The notes: generated by a model from the sequence alone, not told the origin. A stretch of 64,000 nt of DNA from an uncultured Desulfosarcina sp. (GCF_963668215.1 NZ_OY764190.1:3596001-3660000); one strand, 5' to 3'; shown: positions 34,839-44,134, counted from the first letter of the stretch. Numbers and translations: made by a program.

Positions 34839-35015
34839 TTACAAGGTCTCCTGCTCGTGTTTCATCAGCCCCTTGATGCTCTGGGCGATCAGTTCGAGCC
34901 GGCGGATGGTTTCCAGGCGGGTGGTGTTTTTGGAAAGGGTCGGGTCATCGATCCGCCGGCGGTATTGTCCGGCCACCGCGGTCATCAGGTCGGCAATGGA
35001 GCGGTCGTCTTCCAT
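34839..35015 (-). CDS. Short conserved-looking hypothetical protein (58 aa)
   Basis: A 58-codon gene: MEDDRSIADLMTAVAGQYRR, then a mostly helical, charged sequence ending in GLMKHEQETL. GGAG lies 7 bases before the ATG, and codon use is like the surrounding chromosomal genes (G/C-ending codons), unlike the AT-rich IS next to it. No membrane segment or signal peptide is present. I do not recognise the family. The insertion sequence ends 139 bp upstream of its start, so its promoter may have been displaced. Confidence 0.6.
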   Translation of the reverse strand: MEDDRSIADLMTAVAGQYRRRIDDPTLSKNTTRLETIRRLELIAQSIKGLMKHEQETL

Positions 35016-35153
35016 GGCAGTTCTCCACAGGCGGTGTATGGGTTGGTTGTTCGCGGGATCGTATACGAAATGGCTGGAATTGAAAAGCCCCTAAAATAGG
35101 CGTTTCGCCTTTTTCGAGAACTATACAGCGTCCGATTGCAGGGGCTTGTATTG

Positions 35154-37044
35154 TACTTTCGACACCCCTGTTAATAGTTTTACGTGCAATTAATTTTTGC
35201 CTTTACGGTTTGATAAAGACTTCCGGGTCAACTCCCATAGCCTGTAAAAATTCCAGCTGAACAGGCTTTAATGGCCTGACCAGTTGTCTTCGTTTTCCTG
35301 ATTTCGCTACCAATATGCTTAAGAATTTCGTCGTCATCATGAAAGAGGTCGGTCGCTTGGTCGGGCGATTTTTCCAGCCGCTGATTTCGCTTTTCGTTCT
35401 TTCCAGATGTTGACGCATACAGCGCTCCATCAAGCGCCAAATCAGAAGTGCGATTACAAGGATCAAACCAAGCACTTCGATACGTTTCGGCTTTTTCAAA
35501 AAGATGGAGTTGACGATTACCGGGTCTTTCAAAAATCCGAAGTTTTGTTCGATACCGCTCTGGTTCTTATACAACTCCAAAAGAGTAACGGCGGGCCATT
35601 GGACCTGCTCCTTGGTCCCGGACAGGTTGGTTAATAAAACAAAGCATCCGGCCTCAAGACGCAAGGGAGTGATTGCATCCGTATCCTTTTCAATCTTGAC
35701 ATCAAGAAGATATTCGTAACCGATGGGCGTACGTGGTTTTCCTTTGGCGGGTCTTCCCCGGCGATATTTGGCCTTTTCCCTGATTTCATACCGTAGTCTG
35801 TGATAGCTGTTTGGGGTGGCTTTACCGATCTTTTCTGCTGCAGCCTCGGCATCGGCCCGGCAATAAAAGGGACCTGCGTTAATCTTTTTGCCGTGGGTTT
35901 CCAGATCTTTGCGTTTTTGCTCAAGCAATCGATCAATACGCTTATGGCGACGTTTGTCATGAGCGGAAGAGTGCACAACGATGGCGCGGTAGGTTTCACC
36001 ATAGAGCTCTACGGTGGTTTCAAATCCACGGTAAATCGCAGCAGGGCGTTTTTTCGTAGCCGGTGTCTGATTGAGTTCGCCAAAATCAATCCAATTCTCG
36101 GCGATAACGGCCTCGGAGATGGCACGGCTACACTCCTTGTAGGTGGCTGGCAGCCGGGTCAGGAATTTTACGTTTTTATCTCTCGATTTTTCGAGATTGT
36201 CCGGCGTGACAAAAGCCGAGTCCGCTACATATACGAAGGCTCCCGGTTTAAGCCCGTGCCGGGCCATGTGCTTTGAGACGCCTCCTAAAAGTTCGTTGTT
36301 CAACGTTTTATCCGATGCGTTGCCGTCTTCGGTGGTCCCCAAGATGGGGATGTTCCGATCCACGCACAGCATTGAAACGATAAACTGCTTCAGATCCGGA
36401 CGCTTGTCCTTGCTGTGACCATAGGTGATTTTAAGTGGTGGATCGACAAAGTCATAATCTCCGAAAACACTGATGGAGGTGGTATCGAAATGTAAACGAC
36501 GGGGATCGACGTCAAACACGCCAATGGCCTTTTGAGCGATCTGCGAGAACACCTTTTGTGTGCCGGTGTCGAAGATCTTGTCCAGCACACGGCCAATATT
36601 GTAGTCACAGAAAAGTTCCGGTTTGACATCGCAACCCAACATCAATTCAGTGTCCTTCTCCTGAAAGAATTCTTCCATCCGGTACAAAGGGGTTCTTCCC
36701 GAAAGTGTGTCCAACACCATGGCCAGAATAGCGACTCCCGGTGAGAGTTCCATTTCGCTGTCAACCAGGGTGTCCAGTGTCTCGACCAGCTCAATCTTTT
36801 TGGCGAAGTCTTTGATGATCGGCAGATGGCCGACTTCTGAAAATGTCAGATTATCGGGAACCAGATTCTCCATTTTGCCCTCCCTAAGCTCATATTGAAC
36901 ACGTGAGGGCATAACTATCAGATATTATTAACAAAGTCTAGGCATAAACATTTAACGTAATATCAATACGTTAAAGCCTATAACGTTCCAGGCTCATTGG
37001 GAAATAAATTCAGTTCGTTTCAAGGAAAAGGGGTGTCGAAAGTA
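35154..37044 (-). mobile_element. IS1634-family insertion sequence
   Basis: A 1.89-kb element bounded by perfect 16-bp terminal inverted repeats, TACTTTCGACACCCCT at 35154-35169 and its complement at 37029-37044, with one intact transposase gene. Its base composition is lower in GC than the flanks. No exact target-site duplication is evident next to the repeats as drawn, so the ends may be off by a few bases, or a rearrangement followed insertion. Confidence 0.85.
35203..36873 (-). CDS. IS1634-family (IS4-like DDE) transposase
   Basis: A 556-residue transposase. An N-terminal DUF4277-like domain (about 1-110, FSEVGHLPIIKDFAKKIELVETLD) precedes the DDE core: RLHFDTTSISVFGDYD (first Asp), VYVADSAFVTP (second Asp), and a C-terminal block with GIEQNFGFLKDPVIVNSIFLKKPKRIEVLGLILVIALLIW (catalytic Glu in a Y...E-like helix). 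All three acidic positions seem present and the frame is intact, so the element may be active. GGAGGG precedes the ATG at 36873; an in-frame ATG at 36912 has no such site. Confidence 0.92.
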   Translation of the reverse strand: MENLVPDNLTFSEVGHLPIIKDFAKKIELVETLDTLVDSEMELSPGVAILAMVLDTLSGRTPLYRMEEFFQEKDTELMLGCDVKPELFCDYNIGRVLDKIFDTGTQKVFSQIAQKAIGVFDVDPRRLHFDTTSISVFGDYDFVDPPLKITYGHSKDKRPDLKQFIVSMLCVDRNIPILGTTEDGNASDKTLNNELLGGVSKHMARHGLKPGAFVYVADSAFVTPDNLEKSRDKNVKFLTRLPATYKECSRAISEAVIAENWIDFGELNQTPATKKRPAAIYRGFETTVELYGETYRAIVVHSSAHDKRRHKRIDRLLEQKRKDLETHGKKINAGPFYCRADAEAAAEKIGKATPNSYHRLRYEIREKAKYRRGRPAKGKPRTPIGYEYLLDVKIEKDTDAITPLRLEAGCFVLLTNLSGTKEQVQWPAVTLLELYKNQSGIEQNFGFLKDPVIVNSIFLKKPKRIEVLGLILVIALLIWRLMERCMRQHLERTKSEISGWKNRPTKRPTSFMMTTKFLSILVAKSGKRRQLVRPLKPVQLEFLQAMGVDPEVFIKP

Positions 37045-37084
37045 TGTTGTATGGATTTTTCCATCTCAAAAGGCGAAACCCTCC

Positions 37085-37189
37085 GGGATTGCCGATCTCA
37101 CCGCATCTTCGGCGTTAGCCGCCACGGCGCATAGCCGACTATAGCGCCGCGGCGGCTGCCTTGAATCTGCGGCAAGCTCGACAATCGCC
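37085..37189. repeat. Long imperfect inverted repeat (about 46-nt arms)
   Basis: A 105-nt element whose halves are imperfect reverse complements along their whole length. The innermost arms AGCCGCCACGGCGC (37117-37130) and GCGCCGCGGCGGCT (37144-37157) match at 13 of 14 positions, and outer matches include GATTG/CAATC and CCGCA/TGCGG. It lies 40 bp outside the right end of the IS and just past the stop of the next minus-strand gene. Confidence 0.65.
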
Positions 37190-37203
37190 TAATTTAGGGA
37201 AGT

Positions 37204-37824
37204 TTAAGATGTTGCGTCGGAACCGGATGCGGCTTGGCCGGCAACCTTGACGAAAAGTTGCAGGCGATGGGAGGCCAGCGACGAGAAAAAATTTGCATCC
37301 GCAGCGGTCTCACGGCCATCTATGCGTGCCTTGACAATGGCGCTTGACGAGACGGCATGGAGGCGGTCGGCAACCCACTGGAGGTCGCGGCCATGGATTT
37401 CGACGCCTCTTTCGAGAAGTCTCTCCCCCAACTCCCTGGCTACCATGTTGAACATTTTGACGGTCACCCGCCCCGATGCTGCATCGGCCTGTTTTTCATC
37501 GGTGCGTTGAGAAATATCCTTACGAAAGGCCGCGTAGCGCCCGCCCTTGCGCATGGTGGCTCCCAGCAGGCCGGGCATGGCGGCGCTGAGCGCTATTGTA
37601 CAGCCGTCCCGGATTGTCGCCGCATCGACATCGTCAACGGGCCGGGCATCCAGAAACAGGGTCTGTACACGGTCGTCCAGGTAGGTTCGGGAAAGGCCCA
37701 ACTGCCCGCATAGAAATTCTCTCAGGGTGCAGCCGGTGACGGCGGGCAGAACCACGCCCTTTTCCAACAGCGAGAAAAAGCGAGGCAGATGCAAGGCCTC
37801 GACCTCCAACGCGACTTCGATCAT
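37204..37824 (-). CDS. Hypothetical protein with MoaD/ThiS-like N-terminal half, next to AOR
   Basis: A 206-residue cytoplasmic protein I cannot assign to a named family. The N-terminal half has the strand/helix order of a beta-grasp sulfur-carrier protein: CTLREFLCGQLGLS, LFLDARPVDDVDAATIRDGC, then TIALSAAMPGLLGATMRKGG, which parallels the DG-x-V-A-xx-PPVAGG end of MoaD, but internal rather than C-terminal. The second half is helical and basic. GGAGACGAC precedes the chosen ATG. It lies 104 bp after aldehyde:ferredoxin oxidoreductase on the same strand; a link to its tungsten-pterin cofactor is inference. Confidence 0.6.
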   Translation of the reverse strand: MIEVALEVEALHLPRFFSLLEKGVVLPAVTGCTLREFLCGQLGLSRTYLDDRVQTLFLDARPVDDVDAATIRDGCTIALSAAMPGLLGATMRKGGRYAAFRKDISQRTDEKQADAASGRVTVKMFNMVARELGERLLERGVEIHGRDLQWVADRLHAVSSSAIVKARIDGRETAADANFFSSLASHRLQLFVKVAGQAASGSDATS

Positions 37825-37864
37825 GTCGTCTCCTTTTTTAAGGAGTGGCCTGAAGTCCAACGGC

Positions 37865-37896
37865 ACACGGGGAGATCCGAGTGGATCTCCCCGTGT
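37865..37896 (-). other. Intergenic hairpin between AOR and the following gene
   Basis: ACACGGGGAGATCC and GGATCTCCCCGTGT form a perfect 14-bp stem with a 4-nt loop. Without a U-tract on the minus strand it is more likely a partial terminator or an mRNA-stability element inside the two-gene unit. Confidence 0.6.
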
Positions 37897-37928
37897 ATGG
37901 AATGGCTTGAAATCCTGGCCTGCAACCG

Positions 37929-39671
37929 TTACCAGTTGAAGACGGTGTCCAGTTCTTCGTCGGTGACGCCGAAGGTGACGTTGTGGGGCGCCAGGGCTTC
38001 ATTCTTGAAATAGTCGGGCAGCCTGTCGTCTTTGGCGGTGAATCCGGCGGCCTTGTTGAAATCACGCTCGCACTTGAGAATCGACTTGCCCAGGTCGGTT
38101 ACGTCGTCAGCGGTCATATCCTTGCCGATAAAGGCGCCGACCATGTCCACCATTGCATTGAAGGTATCCGGCTGGTCGAGAATGGCGAAGGCGATGAACA
38201 GGCAAAAGCCCGTGGCGTCGATGGCCGCCGTGGCAATCTGAAGGTTGCGGGACAGTTCGACCTGGCCTTCGGGCTTGAGGGCGTCCACGCTGCCGCCGAC
38301 GCCCAGCAGGTTGGTGGCCACGGCATAGCCGGCGGTGTGGTCGGCACCCATGGTGGTGGTGGCGTAGGTGACGCCGATACCCTGGACCGCACGGGGGTCG
38401 TAGGCCGGCATGGACTGGCGCTTGACGACGGGGACCCGCTCTACACCGAACACCTGCCCGGTGACGGCGGCGCCGTTGCCCAGAATTCTCCCCAGCGGTG
38501 TGCCGTCGCCCACTTCCTGGAGCAGCTTAATGGCCGCCTGGCTGTCGCCGAAGCTGGCCAGTCCGGCGTCCATGGCCACGCCGATGGTGGCGCCCATTTC
38601 GATGGTGTCCAGTCCGAAGTCGTCATCCATACGGTCCAGCAGGGCGATCACATCCAGATCGTCAATGCCGCAGTTGCCGCCATGGGCCCAAACGGTTTCG
38701 TACTCGGGCTGTTTGGTGACGAAGTTGCCGTTCTTGTCGTAGAATGTCCCCGAACAGCGGATCACGCATCCCCGGTGGCAACCGTGGGTGGCCGAGCCTT
38801 CCCCGCCGCGTTCGTTTTCCAGGGCCGCCTGGGTTTCGCCGGAGATTTTGGAGGCCCCTTCGAACTGGCCGGTCTTGAAATTGTGAGTGGGAAAACCGCC
38901 GGCCTCGTTGACCACGTTGGTCAGCACGTTTGTGCCGAACGCCGGAAGCCCCTCGCCGGTGACCGGGTGTTTGCGCAGGCCTTCGGCAAAGGTCTTGTTG
39001 GCAGCCTTGAATTTTTCGGGATTGGCCGGCTGACGCATTTTCATGTCTGCGTCGTCCAGAACGATGGCCTTGATGCCCTTGGCTCCCATAACGGCGCCGA
39101 CGCCGCCGCGGCCGGCGTGGCGGGTGGGGCGCTGTTCCACATCGGTGAAGGCCACGGAAGCGGCCGACATCTTCATTTCACCGGCCTGGCCGATGGTGAT
39201 GCAGGCCACCTTCTGGCCATATTTGGCGGCCAGCTTTTCAACCGTAGCGTAGTTGCCCAACCCCTTGAGTTCGTCGGCGGGCTCTATGGTTACGCCGTCT
39301 TTGTTGATAATGATTTTGTAAAGGCGGTCATCGGCGGGTTTGCCCTCCAGGACGATGGCCGCGTAACCCAGCCGAGCCATCACCTGGGCGCCCTGGCCGC
39401 CCGAGTTGGCTTCCTTGATCCCTCCGGTCAACGGGCTTTTGCAGCCAACGCTGATCCGGCCGGAGATGGCCGCGGCCGATCCGCTGAGCAGTCCCGGCGC
39501 GATGATCAGTTTGTTGGCGGCTCCCAACGGATGGCAGGTGGGCGGCACCTCTTTGGCCACCATGGTTGAAGTCATTGCGCGGCCTCCTAAGCCGGCGTAC
39601 GCTCCCAGGCCCTCGGTTTTGGCGGCCGGTCCTCCGGCAGCCCCGACGTCGATTCTCAAGATTTTGTCCAT
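37929..39671 (-). CDS. Aldehyde:ferredoxin oxidoreductase (tungsten/molybdenum bis-pterin enzyme)
   Basis: A 580-residue AOR-family enzyme, which oxidises an aldehyde to a carboxylate and reduces ferredoxin in the cytoplasm. The N-terminal pterin-binding domain (LRIDVGAAGG...SGRISVGCKSPLTGGIKEANSGG) is typical. The [4Fe-4S] ligands are probably C298, C302 and C306 (GCHRGCVIRCSG) with C490 (GFCLF); the bacterial spacing C-x3-C-x3-C differs from the C-x2-C-x3-C of Pyrococcus. The motif YDPRAVQGIGVTYATTTMGADHTAGY marks the cofactor pocket. AGGAGGG precedes the ATG. The aldehyde substrate cannot be told from sequence. Confidence 0.95.
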   Translation of the reverse strand: MDKILRIDVGAAGGPAAKTEGLGAYAGLGGRAMTSTMVAKEVPPTCHPLGAANKLIIAPGLLSGSAAAISGRISVGCKSPLTGGIKEANSGGQGAQVMARLGYAAIVLEGKPADDRLYKIIINKDGVTIEPADELKGLGNYATVEKLAAKYGQKVACITIGQAGEMKMSAASVAFTDVEQRPTRHAGRGGVGAVMGAKGIKAIVLDDADMKMRQPANPEKFKAANKTFAEGLRKHPVTGEGLPAFGTNVLTNVVNEAGGFPTHNFKTGQFEGASKISGETQAALENERGGEGSATHGCHRGCVIRCSGTFYDKNGNFVTKQPEYETVWAHGGNCGIDDLDVIALLDRMDDDFGLDTIEMGATIGVAMDAGLASFGDSQAAIKLLQEVGDGTPLGRILGNGAAVTGQVFGVERVPVVKRQSMPAYDPRAVQGIGVTYATTTMGADHTAGYAVATNLLGVGGSVDALKPEGQVELSRNLQIATAAIDATGFCLFIAFAILDQPDTFNAMVDMVGAFIGKDMTADDVTDLGKSILKCERDFNKAAGFTAKDDRLPDYFKNEALAPHNVTFGVTDEELDTVFNW

Positions 39672-40013
39672 TGCGTCCCTCCTGTGCAAAGTGAAGGTAA
39701 TGTCAGACCGAACCCGCGGCTTGGCGGTGGTTAATCGCAAAGATGGAGATTTGCGGATCGTCTTCGGATTGGAAAAGATTCCTTGACTGGTCTTCAATCT
39801 GTCCCTGCTATATATTGTAATAATTGGTATCTATGGGTAGTGTCAAGGAAAACCAGAAATTACAGCATAACGCCTTCATTCTGCATAATGTTGATTTCAG
39901 GCCTTTTTTGTTCGTTTCTTTCCCGTAGATGAAACCAACGGTCATAACGGTGAAAAGAGTAACCGGGAGGGAGACTTAACGATACAGGTACGAAACTCGA
40001 ATATTGGACCGGA

Positions 40014-40430
40014 TCAGTCTCCTTCCGGATCGATCCGGATTTGCAAGCCGATAATGGTGTCATCGGACTGTTTCAGCCCGCTGACGATCACCCGTTGGTC
40101 GATAGTGAAATCACTCATCTCGAGGGTTTCTCCCGATCGTCCCAGCAACTGGGTTTGTTGGCTTTCCATCTGTCCTGTTTCGCGGTAGGTGGTGATCAGG
40201 ACGGTCTCTTCGGCGATAATCAGGGTCGGCGGCGTATTTTCGGAATGGATTTCCATGATCGTAGCGTTGAAGTCCACCGGAGTGACCTGGTCCGGGTCGA
40301 TTACAATGGCGGCGTCCGTTATGACCGCATGTTTTTCCCCGGCGAAACCATTTGCGTCAAACCGGGCGGTGACCATAAAAAGAGTGGCGAATATGAGCAC
40401 CCAGTTGGAAAAAATCTTGATACTGTGCAT
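40014..40430 (-). CDS. Small secreted protein at the end of the pilY1 operon
   Basis: A 138-residue exported protein with an N-terminal signal peptide (MHSIKIFSNWVLIFATLFMVTARFDANGFA) and a short beta-rich mature part (DQVTPVDFNATIMEIHSENTPPTLIIAEETVLITTY...GLQIRIDPEGD) reminiscent of an OB-like or DUF5666-type domain. GGAG precedes the ATG. It begins 16 bp after the pilY1 stop, so it belongs to the minor-pilin operon. Function unknown; it may assist PilY1 in the periplasm. Confidence 0.72.
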   Translation of the reverse strand: MHSIKIFSNWVLIFATLFMVTARFDANGFAGEKHAVITDAAIVIDPDQVTPVDFNATIMEIHSENTPPTLIIAEETVLITTYRETGQMESQQTQLLGRSGETLEMSDFTIDQRVIVSGLKQSDDTIIGLQIRIDPEGD

Positions 40431-40446
40431 GATGTTCTCTCCTTCT

Positions 40447-43400
40447 TTATTTAAAAACCTGGCGCCAGTAAAATCGATGCAGGCCAAGATCTTCATTGGT
40501 ATCTTCGGCTGAGATGCCGCCCTCCACCCCGACATAGAGCTTCGAACCACTGGAAAGGACCGCGATGGTTGGCGACGATGAAATGGAAGAGCCGATTATG
40601 GTGCTGCGGTCCGCCTTGGTGAGTGTGGTGATCTCGTTGCCATCCGAATCGGTATCGGTCGAGTAATTGTTCACCGCCTGTCCGGTTTCGTAATCGACGG
40701 CATACAGCCGCGAGACACCGGTGTCTCCGGTGGTGCCGCAGGGATCATCGGCGACCGTGCCATCGGTGTCGGGGGTGTAGGTGGTGAAATATAAAACACC
40801 TGCATAGACGATAACCGACGAGATGACTTTCTCGCCTTCGTTTTCCAGTTTGAAAAACCATCCACTGCTGCTTGTCAGCGTTGTCTGCCATTCTTCATCA
40901 TCGTCGCTGTACGTTTCGTCGGTGACATCCATCAGGTCGTCTTCCGTCAGGGTCTCGAAACTGTCGCTGTCCGCCCAGGTGTTTTTAACCGCATAAATTC
41001 GATTGACCACGCCGGTCTCTGTGGGATTGGCCCGGTCGCCGGTGCCGAAAAAGATCATGTCTCCATCGGTTTCAATGGTTGCATCGGGTGAGTAAAAGAT
41101 TTTGCGCTGGACGCCGTCGCTGCTGGCATTGAACAGCTTGCGCGCGCTCCAGGTGCCGTCTCCCCCCGTATTGCTGTCGGTTAGATCGCTGTCGTCATCT
41201 TCGAAGGCCCACATATACCCGCCCAGGTCGCCGGCATAGATCCGGTTTGTGTAGTCGTCGCTGTTGGAATCAAAACCCATTGCGTCGGTGATGCAGTTTT
41301 TCATTGCATCGTAATTGGCAGCGTTGAAATTGAATGCGCTGACCGAACCATCGGATACACCGACGGTAAAGACGGCCCTGCCCGACGTATCCTCGCTGGC
41401 CGGACTGTCCAGATCCTGATTGGTGTCGTACCCACCGGCCATGAGCAGCACGGTTTCGCTGGTCGTGTCACCGGTTTTGATAACGATTTCGGAGGGCGAG
41501 CACCAGGATTGTCCCAATGCCGCATCAGTGCCGTCGGTGGCCGACAGCAGATTCTGTTCGACATCATAGAGGTAGACGGGCTTTTCCGGATCGGTGATGT
41601 CGAGGGCGTAATACGTGTAGCCGCCGCGGCGCTCGCCGAAAAACAGGATTTTCTGATCTTCGTATTCAATGACGGTCGGGGCGCCGTCGACAAAATAATC
41701 ATGGTCGGTGGTGCTGTCCGAAAGCTGCTGCAATCGGCCGAGCTGATCCGGCGGGATGAAGCCCCAGGCCTCGCTGCCGTCACTGTCCCTGAAGGCGTGC
41801 ATGAGTCCGCCGTTGGTGCCGACGAAGATATAGCTCTCGTCGTCGTATTGCTCGACCACCGGATCGGAGTGCAAAACGTCCCCCATGATCCATTCCTTGT
41901 CCGTACCGATGATATCCTCGATGAGATCTTCCCGGTCCGTATCGGAGGAGACTTCCAAAAGGGTCGTGGTCAACTTCTCATTGGACGTTGAAAAGGCATT
42001 GCTCGTATCCGTAAGCATCGTGCTTGTGGAGAGATAGGTGAACAGTTGGCGATCCGTATTGTCCAGCAACAGTGCGCCAAGGCCGCCTTCGTCGACAGAG
42101 GGTCCGTCGCTGCTGGTGGACCAATAGGAGCGGGCGTTGTCCTTGATGTTGCCGTCGGAATCGGTGGCATCTTCTCCGTCGGCGTCGATGATTTCGCCAT
42201 CGTCGTCAAGGCCATATTTCTTGACATTGCCAAACCAACGGCCGTCCGACAGGGGTTTGAAGAATCCCACATAGATATAGTTTCCCGCATAGACCTGGTT
42301 CATATCGCTTAGCGGCACCGTTGGCGTGGTGTAGATCGCATTGGATGCCTGAATGCTGCTGATGATGGATTCAAAGGCATCCGTCAAACCGGAGATGCTG
42401 TTCGCCACATAATATTCGCCACCGCCGTTGGTGGCCGTATCCTGGAGCAGTTCCTGGTCCGTTTGAAAACCGATGGTATAGGTGATGATGTTCTGTTTCT
42501 CATAGGAGGTGTCGCCGGTCCCCAGGTCCGGGTTGCAATCGTTTTCATATAGATAGGCGGCCACGTCGTCGAGATAGTCGGAAGAGGCGTCACGGGTGGA
42601 ATCCCCGGAATTGTTGTCCCGGTCATAGTCGCCGATGGTATCGCCGTTGATATAGGCCCTAGTGGCAAGGTAGCTGTGATTGTCCTGGGTGGGCGCGCCG
42701 TCGGTCATGAAAATGATATAGTTTTTCTGACAACGGTACTGCATGGGGCTGGTGTAAGTACTGGAAGACGTCAGAACATCGTCCGAATAGTGATTATAAT
42801 CGCTGTTGAACCAGCTTTGCATTCCGGCGAAGTATAGTCCGGCTTCGGCCAAAGTCTCGGCCAGAGGCGTATTGCCGCTTGCCGGCAGGTTGTTGACCGC
42901 GTCGATCAATTCTTCCCGAAAGGAATCGTTGTCGGTCACCGAATCGATGGCCTTGAGAACCCGCCCGCCGTGTTCGGAACTGTTCCCCGCATTGTAGTTG
43001 AAGCGCATCAGGCCGAAGCGGACATTTTCGGTGTTTTGGATAATATTGGAGATGACCTCCTGGGCGACGGCCAGCCGCGTGCTCATTGTCCCGGAGCCCG
43101 AGGCGTCATAATTGAGATAATTGCCCATATACAAATCCTTTTGGGACCCTCCGCAGGTACCGTTACCGGCCAGGCGGACATTGGACGCATAACCGTCGCT
43201 TTCCAACGCCTCCTTGACGGAGGTGCAGGTTACATCATCGATATCGCGAATATAGACGGTATAACCGGTTCTGCCGTGGCTCCAGCTTTTCTGGTAGACC
43301 GCGTCGGCGATGTATGGTCCCGAATAGGTGGAGTCGCCGCTGTAGTATTCCGACGGGACATCCTTTGTAGCCATGCTGCCGGAAGTATCGAATATGATCA

Positions 43401-43521
43401 GAATGTTGGGCTCGATATCCACACTCCCGGCACCGTAGATTTCGGTATCGTCAGCGTAAAGCGTCGATGCCAGGGTAAAGAAAACAAAAGTTGCTAGGAT
43501 GGTACGAAACATCGGTTTCAT
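40447..43521 (-). CDS. pilY1: PilY1-like type IV pilus tip/assembly protein
   Basis: A 1024-residue exported protein. After the signal peptide (about 1-23) comes a von Willebrand A domain with MIDAS residues DTSGSMA (about 45-51) and FMTDGAPT (about 275). From about 415 onward a PilY1 C-terminal beta-propeller follows: VGTNGGLMHAFRDSDGSEAWGFIP, YFVDGAPTV, ITDPEKP, and GGYDTNQDLDSP, close to the calcium-binding loop of Pseudomonas PilY1. PilY1 primes pilus assembly and mediates adhesion and mechanosensing at the tip. AGAGGTG precedes the ATG. It follows the minor pilin genes in one operon, as in other bacteria. Confidence 0.94.
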   Translation of the reverse strand: MKPMFRTILATFVFFTLASTLYADDTEIYGAGSVDIEPNILIIFDTSGSMATKDVPSEYYSGDSTYSGPYIADAVYQKSWSHGRTGYTVYIRDIDDVTCTSVKEALESDGYASNVRLAGNGTCGGSQKDLYMGNYLNYDASGSGTMSTRLAVAQEVISNIIQNTENVRFGLMRFNYNAGNSSEHGGRVLKAIDSVTDNDSFREELIDAVNNLPASGNTPLAETLAEAGLYFAGMQSWFNSDYNHYSDDVLTSSSTYTSPMQYRCQKNYIIFMTDGAPTQDNHSYLATRAYINGDTIGDYDRDNNSGDSTRDASSDYLDDVAAYLYENDCNPDLGTGDTSYEKQNIITYTIGFQTDQELLQDTATNGGGEYYVANSISGLTDAFESIISSIQASNAIYTTPTVPLSDMNQVYAGNYIYVGFFKPLSDGRWFGNVKKYGLDDDGEIIDADGEDATDSDGNIKDNARSYWSTSSDGPSVDEGGLGALLLDNTDRQLFTYLSTSTMLTDTSNAFSTSNEKLTTTLLEVSSDTDREDLIEDIIGTDKEWIMGDVLHSDPVVEQYDDESYIFVGTNGGLMHAFRDSDGSEAWGFIPPDQLGRLQQLSDSTTDHDYFVDGAPTVIEYEDQKILFFGERRGGYTYYALDITDPEKPVYLYDVEQNLLSATDGTDAALGQSWCSPSEIVIKTGDTTSETVLLMAGGYDTNQDLDSPASEDTSGRAVFTVGVSDGSVSAFNFNAANYDAMKNCITDAMGFDSNSDDYTNRIYAGDLGGYMWAFEDDDSDLTDSNTGGDGTWSARKLFNASSDGVQRKIFYSPDATIETDGDMIFFGTGDRANPTETGVVNRIYAVKNTWADSDSFETLTEDDLMDVTDETYSDDDEEWQTTLTSSSGWFFKLENEGEKVISSVIVYAGVLYFTTYTPDTDGTVADDPCGTTGDTGVSRLYAVDYETGQAVNNYSTDTDSDGNEITTLTKADRSTIIGSSISSSPTIAVLSSGSKLYVGVEGGISAEDTNEDLGLHRFYWRQVFK

Positions 43522-43581
43522 GGTGCACCTCTCATCGGCGGTAACGTGCAACTCGCAGGTTACGGGGCCGGTATTCGACAA

Positions 43582-44109
43582 TCATGATTTGTTGAACACT
43601 TTCCAGGCCCCGATCTGCACTGCGGTGCCGTCGGATGTTGACGTCGACGTAATGCTGTAGCGTCGGATTTGAAAATATTTGGCGCTGTAACCGGAGCCCG
43701 ATGGAGGCGATGCCGTATGGGACATGGCCGGTATTTCATCGCCCACATCGCCGTCGAATACCTCGGTCTGGCTGTCTTCGATACAGCGGACTTGAATCGT
43801 AGCCACCGGATCGCCATCGTCGACCGTCGTTGCGGCGTCGAATTCATCGCCGGCGACGGTTACCGATTCGGTAAGGAAGTCGTCCGTCAGCCAATCGGTA
43901 TAATTGACCAGCGCGTCGTTAATGCCGGTTTCGGTACTGTAGAAGGTGTCGACTGCGATTTGCTCGTTCCTCACGATGGACGTTTCATTGTTGGCAATGG
44001 TGACTGCCGCGATGCCCGCGATGGTCAGGATGACCAGCACCATCAGACTGACAATGGTAACGATGCCCTCCTCATCGTTCAGGGAGGGGATAAAATAGGA
44101 TTTCGTCAT
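43582..44109 (-). CDS. pilX: PilX-like minor pilin
   Basis: A 175-residue protein with a short hydrophilic leader (MTKSYFIPSLNDEEGIVTIV), then a hydrophobic helix SLMVLVILTIAGIAAVTIANNETSIVRNEQIAVDTFYSTETGINDA, the PilX_N pattern (E-x5-R-N near the end of the helix). The prepilin cleavage Gly is in NDEEGIVT. A short beta-rich globular part follows. It sits between pilW and pilY1, the standard order. AGGCG is just before the chosen ATG; an in-frame start at 44142 would add 11 residues and overlap pilW. Confidence 0.85.
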   Translation of the reverse strand: MTKSYFIPSLNDEEGIVTIVSLMVLVILTIAGIAAVTIANNETSIVRNEQIAVDTFYSTETGINDALVNYTDWLTDDFLTESVTVAGDEFDAATTVDDGDPVATIQVRCIEDSQTEVFDGDVGDEIPAMSHTASPPSGSGYSAKYFQIRRYSITSTSTSDGTAVQIGAWKVFNKS

Positions 44110-44134
44110 GGTCGCCTCGCATGGGGAAGGCCCC

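Noticed and set aside
39860..40063. A 67-codon minus-strand frame after the small secreted protein gene
   Set aside because: It overlaps the end of that gene, has no ribosome-binding site and no recognisable features.
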